Positions 40,200 through 49,065 are shown, counted from the stretch's first letter. The stretch is 52,706 bases of DNA from Candidatus Moranbacteria bacterium RIFOXYA12_FULL_35_19 (GCA_001784805.1 MFSE01000006.1:1-52706); one strand, 5' to 3'. The notes: generated from the letters alone by a model not told the origin. A program made the numbers and translations.

Positions 40200-40913
40200 C
40201 TAAAAAGAAGCGCCTCCTCCAAAGTAAATATCTTTTATTTTTTTATTTTTCAAAATATCTTTGCCTCCTTCCACCGCAATTGTACCATTTTCTAGAATGT
40301 AAGTCCTGTCAGCTATTTCAACCGCCTGTTTGGCATTTTGTTCAACCATCAAAACAGAGATTCCTTCATTTTTGATTTCCACTATCTTCTCAAAAACTTC
40401 TTTCATTGTCTTTGGATCTAGCCCAAGAGATGGCTCGTCTAAAAGAAGAATTTGGGGATTTTGAATCAAAGCACGGGCAATTGCCAAAAGTTGTTGTTGA
40501 CCGCCGGATAAATTTCCCGCCAGAGCATTTTGCTTTTTTTCAAGAATTGTAAATTTTTTGAAAATATTTTCTATGCTTCTTTTGACAATATCTTGATCGT
40601 TGATTGTAAACGCGCCCATTTCTAAATTTTCCAAAACCGTCATGTTGGAAAAAACTTGCCGGCCTTGCGGAACAAAACTAATTCCCAAAGAAATCAATTC
40701 GTGTGTTTTCAAGTCAGTGATATCAATATCTTTGAAAATAATTTTCCCACTATAAACATCCGCCAAACTAAAAATACTTTTCAGCGCCGTTGATTTGCCG
40801 GCGCCATTAGGACCGATTAGAACAACAATCTCCTTCGGATTAATTTCTAAATAAACCCCGTGTAAAATTTTCGTTTTATTATAACCAGAATTAAGATTGA
40901 CTATTTTTAACAT
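40200..40913 (-). CDS. livF: Branched-chain amino-acid-type ABC transporter ATPase LivF
   Basis: A 237-residue ATPase. Walker A GPNGAGKST at 34-42, the signature LSGGQ at 135-139, Walker B LLLDEP at 156-161 and the switch His region. LivF with LivG drives uptake through LivHM using LivK binding proteins. It sits at the far end of the liv run, after livK1, with a 68-base gap holding a GC hairpin. Residues 29-70 are nearly identical in DNA with the chimeric fragment at 43086, which shows a past duplication or conversion. Confidence 0.93.
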   Translation of the reverse strand: MLKIVNLNSGYNKTKILHGVYLEINPKEIVVLIGPNGAGKSTALKSIFSLADVYSGKIIFKDIDITDLKTHELISLGISFVPQGRQVFSNMTVLENLEMGAFTINDQDIVKRSIENIFKKFTILEKKQNALAGNLSGGQQQLLAIARALIQNPQILLLDEPSLGLDPKTMKEVFEKIVEIKNEGISVLMVEQNAKQAVEIADRTYILENGTIAVEGGKDILKNKKIKDIYFGGGASF

Positions 40914-40931
40914 AAAATTTATCCTTATCGC

Positions 40932-40953
40932 AACGCCCGCAAAAGCGGGCGTT
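40932..40953. terminator. GC-rich hairpin between livK1 and livF
   Basis: AACGCCCGC-AAAA-GCGGGCGTT. A T tract follows only on the plus strand, so for livK1-livF transcripts (minus) it would be a weak terminator or a stability hairpin that lowers livF relative to livK1. Confidence 0.6.
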
Positions 40954-40981
40954 TTTCATTTAAAAAATTTTCTCGCTATTA

Positions 40982-42115
40982 TTACTTTACTTTTGTGAGT
41001 TGACCATTTTTAATAGTTTTAATGATAAGTGATTTTACGGCATCGCCGTTTACATCGAAAGTAGTTGATCCAGAAACTCCAGAATAATTTTTTATTTGAT
41101 AAAGATACTCTTTCACGCAAATCGAATCTCCATTTTTACATTTTTCGCTAATAATATTTGCTAATATCATTAAATTATCATAGGATTGAGCTGCAAATAC
41201 CGTTGGATTTTTTCCAAATCTTTCAGTATATAGATTCCAAAATTCTAAATTTGTTTCTTGATCAAAGTCAGAACTAACAAAAAATATTTCTTCTGACATA
41301 TTGCCAATAGCGTCTAAAAAATTCTTATCTATGACTGTTGCATCATCAGCAATTATTTGAGCAGTCATATTTAATTCTTTCATCTGTTTTACTATTAAGG
41401 CAGAAATTGGCATTAAAGTTCCAATATAAATAGCTGACGGTTTACTTGCTTTTATTTTTATTAATTCTGTCTTAAAATCAGTCGCAGTTCCCAAAACGCC
41501 TTGTCTTTCTAAAACTATTTTGTTTTTTTCTTGAATTTTTTCTACCAAACTTTTTTCAGTTAGCACAAATGCATCATTAGACTTATCATAAATAGTTGCA
41601 ATACTATCAAATTTATTAGCTGCAAATTCTCCTAGTTTTATTCCTCTTTGACTAGAAAAAACATGGTTTCTAAAGATATAATCTCCTGCTTGACTGATAG
41701 TTTCAGCACTAGATGCAGGAGTGATGAGAATAACTTTATCCTGTTCGGCCAAAGGAGCAATTGCTAAAGTACTTGGCGAACAAAAAGCGCCAATAATAAC
41801 ATTTACACCTTTTAATCGCAAGCTTCGGTATGCCGTTATCGCTGTTTGAGGATCACACATTTCGTCTTCATAAATTAACTCGACTTGTTTATTTACATCT
41901 TCTTTTTCCAATACTAAACTAAGTGCGTTTTTTGCATCTTCTCCAAAAATTGCAGCCTTACCAGTTAACGGTGCAAGTACTCCAATTTTTATCGGAGTTT
42001 TTTCTATAAAAACTTGATTTTTTACAGTAGCTTGATTTTTAGAAACTCCATACCAAATTCCTATGGCTACGATGACGACAATTATGCCAATAATAATTTT
42101 GGATGTTTTGTTCAT
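40982..42115 (-). CDS. livK: Periplasmic-type binding protein LivK (copy 1)
   Basis: A 377-residue type I periplasmic-binding-fold protein. An N-terminal hydrophobic helix (residues about 6-22) acts as a membrane anchor. Then IKIGVLAPLTGKAAIFGEDAKNALSLVLE and GVNVIIGAFCSPSTLAIAPLAEQDKVILITPASSAE, split by loops, are typical of LivK/AmiC proteins that bind branched-chain or other amino acids. A cysteine pair lies near 100-130. Its own promoter has a G9 tract in the spacer. Diverged from livK2 (about one third identity by eye), so the two probably bind different ligands. Confidence 0.9.
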   Translation of the reverse strand: MNKTSKIIIGIIVVIVAIGIWYGVSKNQATVKNQVFIEKTPIKIGVLAPLTGKAAIFGEDAKNALSLVLEKEDVNKQVELIYEDEMCDPQTAITAYRSLRLKGVNVIIGAFCSPSTLAIAPLAEQDKVILITPASSAETISQAGDYIFRNHVFSSQRGIKLGEFAANKFDSIATIYDKSNDAFVLTEKSLVEKIQEKNKIVLERQGVLGTATDFKTELIKIKASKPSAIYIGTLMPISALIVKQMKELNMTAQIIADDATVIDKNFLDAIGNMSEEIFFVSSDFDQETNLEFWNLYTERFGKNPTVFAAQSYDNLMILANIISEKCKNGDSICVKEYLYQIKNYSGVSGSTTFDVNGDAVKSLIIKTIKNGQLTKVK

Positions 42116-42162
42116 AAATTTCTCTTTAAAAATTAAATGTTTATTTTTTATTAAAACTTTTG

Positions 42163-42196
42163 ATTATATTTTACCCCCCCCCTAGAAAAAAGTCAA
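42163..42196 (-). promoter_or_regulatory. livK1 promoter with G9 spacer tract
   Basis: On the minus strand TTGACT (42196-42191), a 17-base spacer that includes nine G in a row (plus strand C at 42174-42182), then TAAAAT (42173-42168), with an overlapping TATAAT at 42168-42163. A GCGTCG box before it is shared with livK2. Slippage in the G tract would change spacer length and so promoter strength. Confidence 0.8.
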
Positions 42197-42231
42197 ACGA
42201 CGCAAAAGCTATCCACTGTCTGATTTGAAAT

Positions 42232-42642
42232 TTATATTTTTTCAATATTTTCCAAAAATTCATCTATATCATCAAGGCCATTTCGCAAGATATTTTCCAA
42301 TACCGCGTAATCAACTTTCTCATAATCATGTGCCATAATATTTCGAAATCCTGTCATCGCAACCATTTTTCCAGTAATGCCATCAGAAATTATCCCATTC
42401 TCATTAAGAATATGAAAAAATTCACTCATTGTAGTTGGCTTGCGAAAATTTTTATAGGAAACAATCGCGTCTGCTAAATCAATCGTGGCTTGCACAGCTA
42501 AATATAAATATCTTTCCAGCGCTCCTTTTTTATCCACATCCGCCAAAATTTCCGGAAATGGAATATTTTTATACCGCTCTAAAATCTTAAGGTATTTGCG
42601 AACGGCACTTATTTTATTTTCAATCACGGTTATCGTTGTCAT
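42232..42642 (-). CDS. hepT: HepT-like toxin (DUF86)
   Basis: A 136-residue HEPN-type RNase. The catalytic RX4HXY motif reads RNIMAHDYEKVD near residue 107. The helical body matches HepT: VDKKGALERYLYLAVQATIDLADAIVSYK. HepT cleaves RNA or tRNA unless MntA adenylylates its motif Tyr. It starts 3 bases after mntA, the usual order. Placed with mntA between livK1's promoter and the chimeric fragment, on the same strand. Confidence 0.93.
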   Translation of the reverse strand: MTTITVIENKISAVRKYLKILERYKNIPFPEILADVDKKGALERYLYLAVQATIDLADAIVSYKNFRKPTTMSEFFHILNENGIISDGITGKMVAMTGFRNIMAHDYEKVDYAVLENILRNGLDDIDEFLENIEKI

Positions 42643-42645
42643 AAA

Positions 42646-43038
42646 CTAGGCTTTAGTTAAATTATATTTTCGAAGCATCGTAAGAAAATCAAAATATTCC
42701 TGCAAAATATGTGGCTCAACCAAAATTTTATATGGCTCTTTCTTGCAAATAAGTTGGCCGTCTCTTATAATTTCATATTTTATTTCTGGCGACTCGATGG
42801 TATTTAAAATCACTAAATCAACTTTTTCTGTCTTAAGCACACGGGAAAGTTCGTCCATTAAGCGAAATTTTATATCAAACATTTTTTGTTTGTCTTTTTC
42901 GTCTAAATAAACAGCAAAATCATAATCACTCATCGGTCCCGCTTCTCCCCGCGCCCGAGAACCGAAAAAATACGCCAGTTTAACTGCCTGAAAACGCTCA
43001 AAAATCTCTCTTATTTTCTCTTCCAATTCTTTTTTCAT
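42646..43038 (-). CDS. mntA: MntA-type nucleotidyltransferase antitoxin
   Basis: A 130-residue minimal nucleotidyltransferase. The motif AYFFGSRARGEAGPMSDYDF gives G-S-x10-D-x-D and a third acid lies in KVDLVILN. MntA transfers AMP to HepT's Tyr and blocks its RNase. The C-terminus (YFDFLTMLRKYNLTKA) is helical. It heads the mntA-hepT pair and looks intact. Confidence 0.92.
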   Translation of the reverse strand: MKKELEEKIREIFERFQAVKLAYFFGSRARGEAGPMSDYDFAVYLDEKDKQKMFDIKFRLMDELSRVLKTEKVDLVILNTIESPEIKYEIIRDGQLICKKEPYKILVEPHILQEYFDFLTMLRKYNLTKA

Positions 43039-43085
43039 ATACTAAATTTAACATAAAAAATATAATTCGGCAAATACAAAAAAAT

Positions 43086-43331
43086 TTAGTTTCCCAAATA
43101 CGCTTCTAAAACTAGCTTGTGTGTTTTCAAGTCAGTGATATCAATATCTTTGAAAATAATTTTCCCACTATAAACATCCGCCAAACTAAAAATACTTTTC
43201 AGCACCGTTGATTTTCCAGCGCCATTAGGACCGATCAGGACAACAATCTCACCCGCCTCCACATTTAAATCTAGCTGATGTAAAATTTCAGTATTATCAT
43301 AGCCAGCTTTTAAATTAGTTATCCTTAACAT
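43086..43331 (-). pseudogene. Chimeric livF/livG remnant
   Basis: An 81-residue reading frame. Residues 1-71 match LivF (own first 28 residues, then a stretch with Walker A GPNGAGKST and SIFSLADVYSGKIIFKDIDI almost identical to livF), and the last ten (KLVLEAYLGN) match the end of LivG. It lacks signature, Walker B and switch, so it cannot be an ATPase. The junction is at the sequence ACTAGCTTGT, shared in part with the livG end at 45690. It looks like the scar of a recombination between duplicated livG and livF copies. It may still be translated. Confidence 0.9.
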
Positions 43332-43354
43332 ACTATTATTTTACCACTAAAAAA

Positions 43355-43383
43355 CCAAAACGCCCAGAGATTGGGCGTTTTGG
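43355..43383 (-). terminator. Terminator after livK2
   Basis: Perfect stem CCAAAACGCCCA/TGGGCGTTTTGG, five-base loop. On the minus strand a TTTTTT run follows. It lies 34 bases beyond the livK2 stop. Confidence 0.9.
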
Positions 43384-43416
43384 TAATTTGTTCTAGGTAT
43401 TCTTAATCTTCTGTTT

Positions 43417-44475
43417 TTAGTGAACTTTAGTAAGATACATCGGTATAACTATATCATGATTTTTTATGTTCTTTGCAGTGCCAGTTACTCCAGTAACTTC
43501 CTTTTTATTATCCAAGCATCCTTTTATATCATTTTTATCACAACTTGCAATCAGATTTACCATATCATAACCAAACGCCGCTACAAAATTTGGTTCCTTA
43601 TTATACTTTGCTTTATATCTTTGTTTAAAAGATTCGCTGTTTCCTGGGATTGAAAATGCAAATTGGTTTGTATAGAAAGGAATATTTGGCGCCTTTGCTT
43701 GCGTTTCAGGATCGGATTGAACATTCGAAACTTCAATAATTGGAATGTTAAATTTCAATTCTTCCACTTTTTTTAAAATACCTAAAGACTCGCTTGGTGG
43801 AGTCGGAATAAACAACAACGCTTCGGGATTAGCTTGTTTAGCTTTTAGTAATATTGTTGAAAAATCAGCTTCGTTTGGAACATACGATTCAAAAAATACT
43901 ATTTCTTTGCCTTGCTCCGCACTCAACTGTTTTATTTTATTAGCAACAGATATAGCGTACTCGTCATTTCTATAAACAACCGCTAATTTTTTAACATTCT
44001 TTAGCGGAGAAATTTCAGACTCAAAAGAAGGCAATGCAAAATGATCCGCATCCGTATAATATCTATAAGCATATTCATTGGTAATATTATTCGCAGCACT
44101 TTGGGTTATAAGCATTACTTTTTTATCATCTTTGGCAAGGGAAGCAAGAGGAATACTTACGATACTTAAAGCAGATACAAAAATATCAGGATCTTTCAGC
44201 TTTAAATTTTGATATGCGGTTATTCCGTCTGCCGCGGTACCCTTACTATCTTCATAGATAACAGAAAGTTCTGGATGATCTTCAAACGCAAGATTCATTC
44301 CATTGCGAACACTTTCTCCCCATATTGCAGACGGTCCACTCAAAGCAAGTATTGCTCCAATCTTAATTGATTCATTATCCACAACTTGTTTCTGGTTTTT
44401 TTGGAAATACCAAGCAAAACCAATTATCAGGACCACAACAACTGTCCCGATAACAATTTTCATTGTTTTGTTCAT
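43417..44475 (-). CDS. livK: Periplasmic-type binding protein LivK (copy 2)
   Basis: A 352-residue type I binding-fold protein with an N-terminal hydrophobic helix at about 6-22. IKIGAILALSGPSAIWGESVRNGMNLAFE and the following SVIYEDSKGTAADGITAYQNL are the family pattern. Shorter than livK1 and without most of its cysteines, though a C-x7-C pair (SCDKNDIKGC) lies near the end. Its own promoter is a relative of livK1's with only five G. Terminator just downstream. Probably binds a different amino acid or peptide fragment. Confidence 0.88.
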   Translation of the reverse strand: MNKTMKIVIGTVVVVLIIGFAWYFQKNQKQVVDNESIKIGAILALSGPSAIWGESVRNGMNLAFEDHPELSVIYEDSKGTAADGITAYQNLKLKDPDIFVSALSIVSIPLASLAKDDKKVMLITQSAANNITNEYAYRYYTDADHFALPSFESEISPLKNVKKLAVVYRNDEYAISVANKIKQLSAEQGKEIVFFESYVPNEADFSTILLKAKQANPEALLFIPTPPSESLGILKKVEELKFNIPIIEVSNVQSDPETQAKAPNIPFYTNQFAFSIPGNSESFKQRYKAKYNKEPNFVAAFGYDMVNLIASCDKNDIKGCLDNKKEVTGVTGTAKNIKNHDIVIPMYLTKVH

Positions 44476-44505
44476 TTTTTTATTTAAAATTTTAATTACC
44501 CTTAT

Positions 44506-44533
44506 ATTTTATCAACCCCCAGAAAAAAGTCAA
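44506..44533 (-). promoter_or_regulatory. livK2 promoter with G5 spacer tract
   Basis: On the minus strand TTGACT (44533-44528), 16-base spacer with GGGGG, TAAAAT (44511-44506). The sequence before and around it (GCGTCGTTTGACTTTTTTCT) is the same as before livK1, so the promoters are paralogous. Confidence 0.8.
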
Positions 44534-44603
44534 ACGACGCAAAAAATAAAAAAGACTACAGGGAAAGCCATAGCCAATAAGTCGAATTAAATTCAAATAG
44601 ATT

Positions 44604-45653
44604 TTATTTTGAGCCTTTTTTCTTTTTCAATTCCAAAAACTTTTTAACTTCACGGTCAAAATCAGATTCAAAAAGACCATCCTGAATCGGCCGATATTTT
44701 TCAAATTCGCTTTCAGCAAAGGACTTAGCTATTTCGGCTGTAATTTTTCCTGAATTTTCCAATATTTTTTCATTATTATATTTCAAAAAAGCATTCAGTT
44801 TTTCCGACCAATCTTTCATTGTCATAGGGACACCTTTTTCCGCTTGATGCTCCGCATAGTCTAAATACATCGTCACAATTCTGTTTAAAAATTTTATTTC
44901 TTTTTTATCCAAATAATTTTTGGCAATAACGACATCGGATTTTAAAATTTTTCCATCCGGAGATTTTTTCCAAGTCATAAGCCCCATATGATCTTTCTTG
45001 TGATCGGCCCGATTAACTATCAATTCCGCAGCGGTATGACCATGCGTAGCAAAGTGAAGTTTATTTTGTACGGTAGCAAAAAAATCTTTAGTTGTTGGAG
45101 AATTTATGTCATAATCCATAGCACTGGCATAGATGTCAGTAATTTGCTGATAGAAATTTCTTTCGCTTTCTCGAATATCACGAATTTCGAGAATTAAATC
45201 CTTGAAATATTGTTTACTCAAATATGCTCCGTTTTTTAATCGAACATCATCCAACACATAGCCACGAGTAGCAAAGTTTTTCAAAACCTGCGTGGCCCAT
45301 TTCCGAAAATTAGTTGCTCTTTCGGAATTAACCCTAAATCCGATTGCAATAATTCCCTCTAAACTGTAATGCTCAATTTCTCTGGCAATCTGCCTTTTTC
45401 CTTCATTTTGAACTATTCGAAATTTTCGAATAGTTGCCTCAAAATTTAATTCACCCGACTGAAAAATATCCTTTATATGATAATTTATTGTGTTAATCTC
45501 CACTCCAAAAAGCTTAGCAATGAGTTTTTGCGTCAGCCAAACATTTTCATCTTCCACTCTTACTTCAATACCACCTTCGCCTGCTTGAGAAGTAAAAACC
45601 AAAAATTCCGCAGTTGAATTTCGAATGATAAGTTTTTTATTGTCTTTTTTCAT
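44604..45653 (-). CDS. RhuM-family protein
   Basis: A 349-residue RhuM/virulence-protein family member. Conserved stretches: WLTQKLIAKLFGVEINTINYHIKDIF, EHYSLEGIIAIGFRVNSERATNFRKWATQVLK, and FFATVQNKLHFATHGHTAAELI and LMTWKK. RhuM was named in Salmonella pathogenicity island 3; proteins of this type are common in defence islands and mobile DNA, biochemistry unknown. It begins 10 bases after livG, in place where the operon would continue to livK, so it seems inserted. No frameshift. Confidence 0.9.
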   Translation of the reverse strand: MKKDNKKLIIRNSTAEFLVFTSQAGEGGIEVRVEDENVWLTQKLIAKLFGVEINTINYHIKDIFQSGELNFEATIRKFRIVQNEGKRQIAREIEHYSLEGIIAIGFRVNSERATNFRKWATQVLKNFATRGYVLDDVRLKNGAYLSKQYFKDLILEIRDIRESERNFYQQITDIYASAMDYDINSPTTKDFFATVQNKLHFATHGHTAAELIVNRADHKKDHMGLMTWKKSPDGKILKSDVVIAKNYLDKKEIKFLNRIVTMYLDYAEHQAEKGVPMTMKDWSEKLNAFLKYNNEKILENSGKITAEIAKSFAESEFEKYRPIQDGLFESDFDREVKKFLELKKKKGSK

Positions 45654-45662
45654 AAAAATAAA

Positions 45663-46400
45663 TCAATTTCCCAAATACGCTTCCAGAACTAGCTTGTTAT
45701 TCTTAATCTCATTTGGCTTGCCAACGGCAATCACTTTGCCTGCATCCATCACTATTATATCATCAGCCAATCCTAGCGTGAAATTCATATCATGCTCAAT
45801 CAGCAAAATTGTTTCGCCATTTTTTTTCAATTTTAACAATAACTTTATAATGTCTTGGCGAATTTTCGGATTCACTCCTGCCACCGGCTCGTCTAACATC
45901 AAAAGTTGATGTGGATTCAAAATAGTTCTTGCCAATTCAACTAGTCTTTTTTGTCCAAAACTCAAATCACTGGCTGTCTTATTTTCTATTTCCGAAATGC
46001 CGAATTCTTTCAAAATTTCACTGACTTTTTCTTTTTTTTCTTTAGTCATTTTGTTTAACCCGAACATATTTTTCCATAATTTTGTATCTTCATTGTCAAT
46101 GGCTAAAAGTAAATTTTCTCTAACAGTAAGATTTTTGAATAATTTTGATTGTTGAAAAACGCGCGAGATTCCCAAGTTTGATATTTGCTCAACGGAAAAA
46201 TTTGTTATGTCTTTTTCATCAAAAAATATTTTTCCAGAATCCTGCTTTATAATTCCAGAGATAAGATTGAAAACTGTTGTTTTCCCCGAACCATTCGGAC
46301 CAATCAGGGCAGTAATTTCGCCTTTGGCAATTTCAAATGAGCAAGCATTTATCGCCTTCACTCCGCCAAATTTTTTTGATAAATTTTGTATTTTTAACAT
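45663..46400 (-). CDS. livG: ABC transporter ATPase LivG
   Basis: A 245-residue ATPase with Walker A GPNGSGKTT, signature LSFGQKRLVELAR (the LSFGQ form), Walker B LLMLDEPVAGVNP and the LivG-type tail LVLEAYLGN. It pairs with LivF to drive the liv transporter. It follows livM by 7 bases. The last ten residues are also found on the chimeric fragment at 43086. Confidence 0.95.
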   Translation of the reverse strand: MLKIQNLSKKFGGVKAINACSFEIAKGEITALIGPNGSGKTTVFNLISGIIKQDSGKIFFDEKDITNFSVEQISNLGISRVFQQSKLFKNLTVRENLLLAIDNEDTKLWKNMFGLNKMTKEKKEKVSEILKEFGISEIENKTASDLSFGQKRLVELARTILNPHQLLMLDEPVAGVNPKIRQDIIKLLLKLKKNGETILLIEHDMNFTLGLADDIIVMDAGKVIAVGKPNEIKNNKLVLEAYLGN

Positions 46401-46407
46401 AAAAAAA

Positions 46408-47280
46408 CTATTCCAAATTAATTTTTCCGAAAAATCCTCGCGGTTTGAAATAAATAATTAAAATTAAGGTCAGAGCATAAAAAATCTGTCTAGTTGGTCC
46501 TAAAATTTCCGATGGCAAACCGATAAAACGGAAAATTTCTGGTAAAAGTATTATAAACACAGTTGCCAAAAATGTTCCGGGTAAACTAGCTATTCCACCG
46601 ATAATAACCATCAGCAAAATCGGGATTAAATTTACAAAAGTAAAAGATGATGGATCGATAAAAGTAATATATGAGGCAAATAAGCTACCGGCCAGTCCGG
46701 CGAAAAATGCTGAAATCATTAGAGAAATATTTTTTAATTTAAAAGTATTTTTTCCCAAAGACCTAACAGCCAGTTCATCATCTCGCGTTGCTTCTAGTGT
46801 TCTGCCGAATAAAGATTTTGTAAGACGCCAAATAAAAAAATAGGAGACTAGGGCGATGATTGAAACTAAAATAAAAAAGGAAATATTGTCGGAAAAATCA
46901 AAACCAAAAATAATTGGTCGCGGGATTCCTGGTAGTCCCAACGGACCACGGGTAAGCTCGGTCCAGTTTAATAAAACCGCATAAATCACAAAACTAAAAC
47001 CAAGAGACATCAAAGCCAAATAGTCTCCCTTTAGCTTGTTAGTTGGGATTGATAAAAGATAGCCAAAAAAAGCGGACAGTCCGCCAGCTATTAGCAAGCA
47101 AAAAATGGAAGAAAAACCGCTAAGAGCTAAGATCGCATAAGCGTAAGCACCAATGCCAAAAAAAGCAATGTGTCCTAAATTTAAAAGTCCGCTATAGCCT
47201 AAAGACAACTGCAATGACACAGCTAAAATAAAATAAATTCCGATCAATATTAACAGATGTATAAAATATGCGTCTATCAT
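46408..47280 (-). CDS. livM: ABC transporter permease LivM
   Basis: A 290-residue permease, about nine hydrophobic segments. LQLSLGYSGLLNLGHIAFFGIGAYAYAIL, GDYLALMSLGFSFVIYAVLLNWTELTRGPLGLPGIP and FGRTLEATRDDELAVRSLGKNTFKLK (EAA-like loop) are typical of LivM. It overlaps livH by 4 bases (ATGA), so translation is coupled. Confidence 0.95.
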   Translation of the reverse strand: MIDAYFIHLLILIGIYFILAVSLQLSLGYSGLLNLGHIAFFGIGAYAYAILALSGFSSIFCLLIAGGLSAFFGYLLSIPTNKLKGDYLALMSLGFSFVIYAVLLNWTELTRGPLGLPGIPRPIIFGFDFSDNISFFILVSIIALVSYFFIWRLTKSLFGRTLEATRDDELAVRSLGKNTFKLKNISLMISAFFAGLAGSLFASYITFIDPSSFTFVNLIPILLMVIIGGIASLPGTFLATVFIILLPEIFRFIGLPSEILGPTRQIFYALTLILIIYFKPRGFFGKINLE

Positions 47281-48158
47281 TTTTGATTATTTTTAATTCC
47301 CAATATGCCTTGTGGTCTAAAAAGCAAAAAGGCAAAAAGCAAAATAAAAGCGATTGCATCTTTATAGCCAGACGGCAAAAACCAAATACCAAAATTTTCC
47401 ACTAAACCCAAAAGAAACGAACCAAGAATTGCACCGGGGACACTGCCAACTCCACCAATGATTGCTCCCGTAAAACCCTTAATCATCAGATTTGTTCCCA
47501 TTGTCGGCGTGATATTTTGTTCTAATGAAATTAAAATTGCCGCTATTCCTGCCATTGCCGAACCGATGACAAAAGACCAACTATAAATTTTTTCTGACGA
47601 AATACCCACGATTTCCGCCACATCTTTATTATCCGCCACTGCTCGCATTGCCTTACCAATTTTTGTTTTTTTCATTAATAGATAGAGACAAAAAAATGAC
47701 AGGACTGAAATCAATATTATGATCAATTGCAAAGGAGTAATGATTGCACCAGCAACTTCTATACCCTGATTAGTTTTTATAAAATCAATTGTTTTTACAT
47801 CAGCACCAAATAGAAGCAAAGCAATCGATTCTAATAAAATTAAAAGAGCAATGCTAGCCACAAGCAAAATTGAAGCACTAGATTTTTTTGCGCGAAACGG
47901 TTTATAAAAAAATTTATTGAGCAGATATCCCAGTAAAGCGGAAAATAAAATTGTCAAAAAAATAGCCGCCACAAAATTTAATCCTACAATAGAAAAAAGC
48001 CAAAACAAAAAATATGCGGACAGGGCAATAACTCCACCGTGAGCGAAATGGACAAATTTATTAGTAGAATAAATCAAAGAAAAACCACAAGCAACCAAAG
48101 CATAAATTGCTCCAGCAATTATTCCATTGACCAATAATTGTAAAAATATGTCTAGCAT
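47277..48158 (-). CDS. livH: ABC transporter permease LivH
   Basis: A 293-residue permease with eight or more helices. GIIAGAIYALVACGFSLIYSTNKFVHFAHGGVIAL and TKIGKAMRAVADNKDVAEIVGISSEKIYSWSF (EAA loop) are diagnostic. First gene of the liv run; livM follows with a 4-base overlap. With LivM it forms the channel. Confidence 0.95.
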   Translation of the reverse strand: MLDIFLQLLVNGIIAGAIYALVACGFSLIYSTNKFVHFAHGGVIALSAYFLFWLFSIVGLNFVAAIFLTILFSALLGYLLNKFFYKPFRAKKSSASILLVASIALLILLESIALLLFGADVKTIDFIKTNQGIEVAGAIITPLQLIIILISVLSFFCLYLLMKKTKIGKAMRAVADNKDVAEIVGISSEKIYSWSFVIGSAMAGIAAILISLEQNITPTMGTNLMIKGFTGAIIGGVGSVPGAILGSFLLGLVENFGIWFLPSGYKDAIAFILLFAFLLFRPQGILGIKNNQK

Positions 48159-48172
48159 TTTTATGCAATATT

Positions 48173-48829
48173 TTAATTAAATGTCATTCGCCTATAAACC
48201 TCTCGCGTGCAATCAACATCTCGTTTGCAATACTCGCAAATTTCTTGGGTTTTTCCAGCTTTCCAAAAATCATAAACTTGCGAGCCATCAATGCCATCTT
48301 TAGGAGTGGGAATGCCAAGCGCTAGCGCCAAACTTTCCAAGCCTACATTGGCGTTAGCCCATTTCACCCATTCTTTCATAGTGTCATAAATGGGATAATT
48401 TCTGTAACGAGCAAAATTTAATTCATAAGCTGGTTTGACTTTGTTCACAATTGAGCGTTGATAGATGAAACGCAAATCAAAATCCATCACATTATGGCCA
48501 ATAAATTGCACGCCGTAGTCCGGCCACTGCGGATTGCGAGATGGCATACTAATAGAATCGACAATTTCCCAAAACTTTCGAAGCATCCCGACTTCATCGC
48601 CATCACCATTTAGAACTTCGACTGACTGGTCATCAATGGCATAGGCAATGCAAAGAATCCGACCGTATGCGCCATCAAAAGAAGTGCCGAGAAGATGTTG
48701 TTCGAAATCAGTTTCGCCTTCCTCTTTTTTATTTTTCTTGGCTTTTTTCTTGTCATAAAGAAAACGCAAAATTTCGTGTTTATCTTCTGATGCCGGAAGC
48801 GTTTCAATGTCCAAAAACATTTTTCGCAT
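48173..48829 (-). CDS. PolB-like 3'-5' exonuclease
   Basis: A 218-residue DEDDy exonuclease resembling the proofreading domain of family B polymerases. ExoI FLDIETLP, ExoII FIGHNVMDFDLRF, ExoIII ending EYCKRDVDCTREVY with Tyr and Asp. A Lys-rich stretch (KKKAKKNKKEEGE) near residue 30 is odd. It heads the minus-strand run, 14 bases before livH. Role in repair is likely; unproved. All four acidic residues present. Confidence 0.9.
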   Translation of the reverse strand: MRKMFLDIETLPASEDKHEILRFLYDKKKAKKNKKEEGETDFEQHLLGTSFDGAYGRILCIAYAIDDQSVEVLNGDGDEVGMLRKFWEIVDSISMPSRNPQWPDYGVQFIGHNVMDFDLRFIYQRSIVNKVKPAYELNFARYRNYPIYDTMKEWVKWANANVGLESLALALGIPTPKDGIDGSQVYDFWKAGKTQEICEYCKRDVDCTREVYRRMTFN

Positions 48830-48839
48830 ATATTTTTTA

Positions 48840-49065
48840 TTTAATTAAATTAATTACATAATTAAAATGTCTAAAATTTAAACATAGGTATGTGCGTAGG
48901 TACGACCGTAGGTAACCTTATTATATATTATACACTATTTTTTCCTATTAAAAAACTCCCACTAAACACAACCGCTTATATTTCATGATGGCAAAATGAA
49001 ATATAAAGCAATAGTTGTTGTATTACTAATTATCAACAACTACAACTAATTGACTAATATGAATT
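48840..49065. other. Divergent intergenic region with two hairpins
   Basis: Region of about 225 bases between the exonuclease (-) and the RHH gene (+). A word set GTAGGTA at 48887-48915 is followed by TATTATACACT-type -10-like sequence. Then GCTTATATTTCAT/ATGAAATATAAAGC (48974-49009) and TAGTTGTTG/CAACAACTA (49012-49042), two hairpins or operators, before the RHH gene. No gene seen. Confidence 0.6.

Noticed and set aside
42174..42182. G9 tract as a sequencing or assembly artefact
   Set aside because: Cannot be excluded, but nine gives the ideal 17-base spacer and a shorter G tract exists in the paralogous promoter, so it is kept as a finding.
40200..48158. Prophage or integrative element containing the liv locus
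   Set aside because: No integrase, attachment repeats or structural phage genes are seen; only RhuM and a toxin-antitoxin pair.
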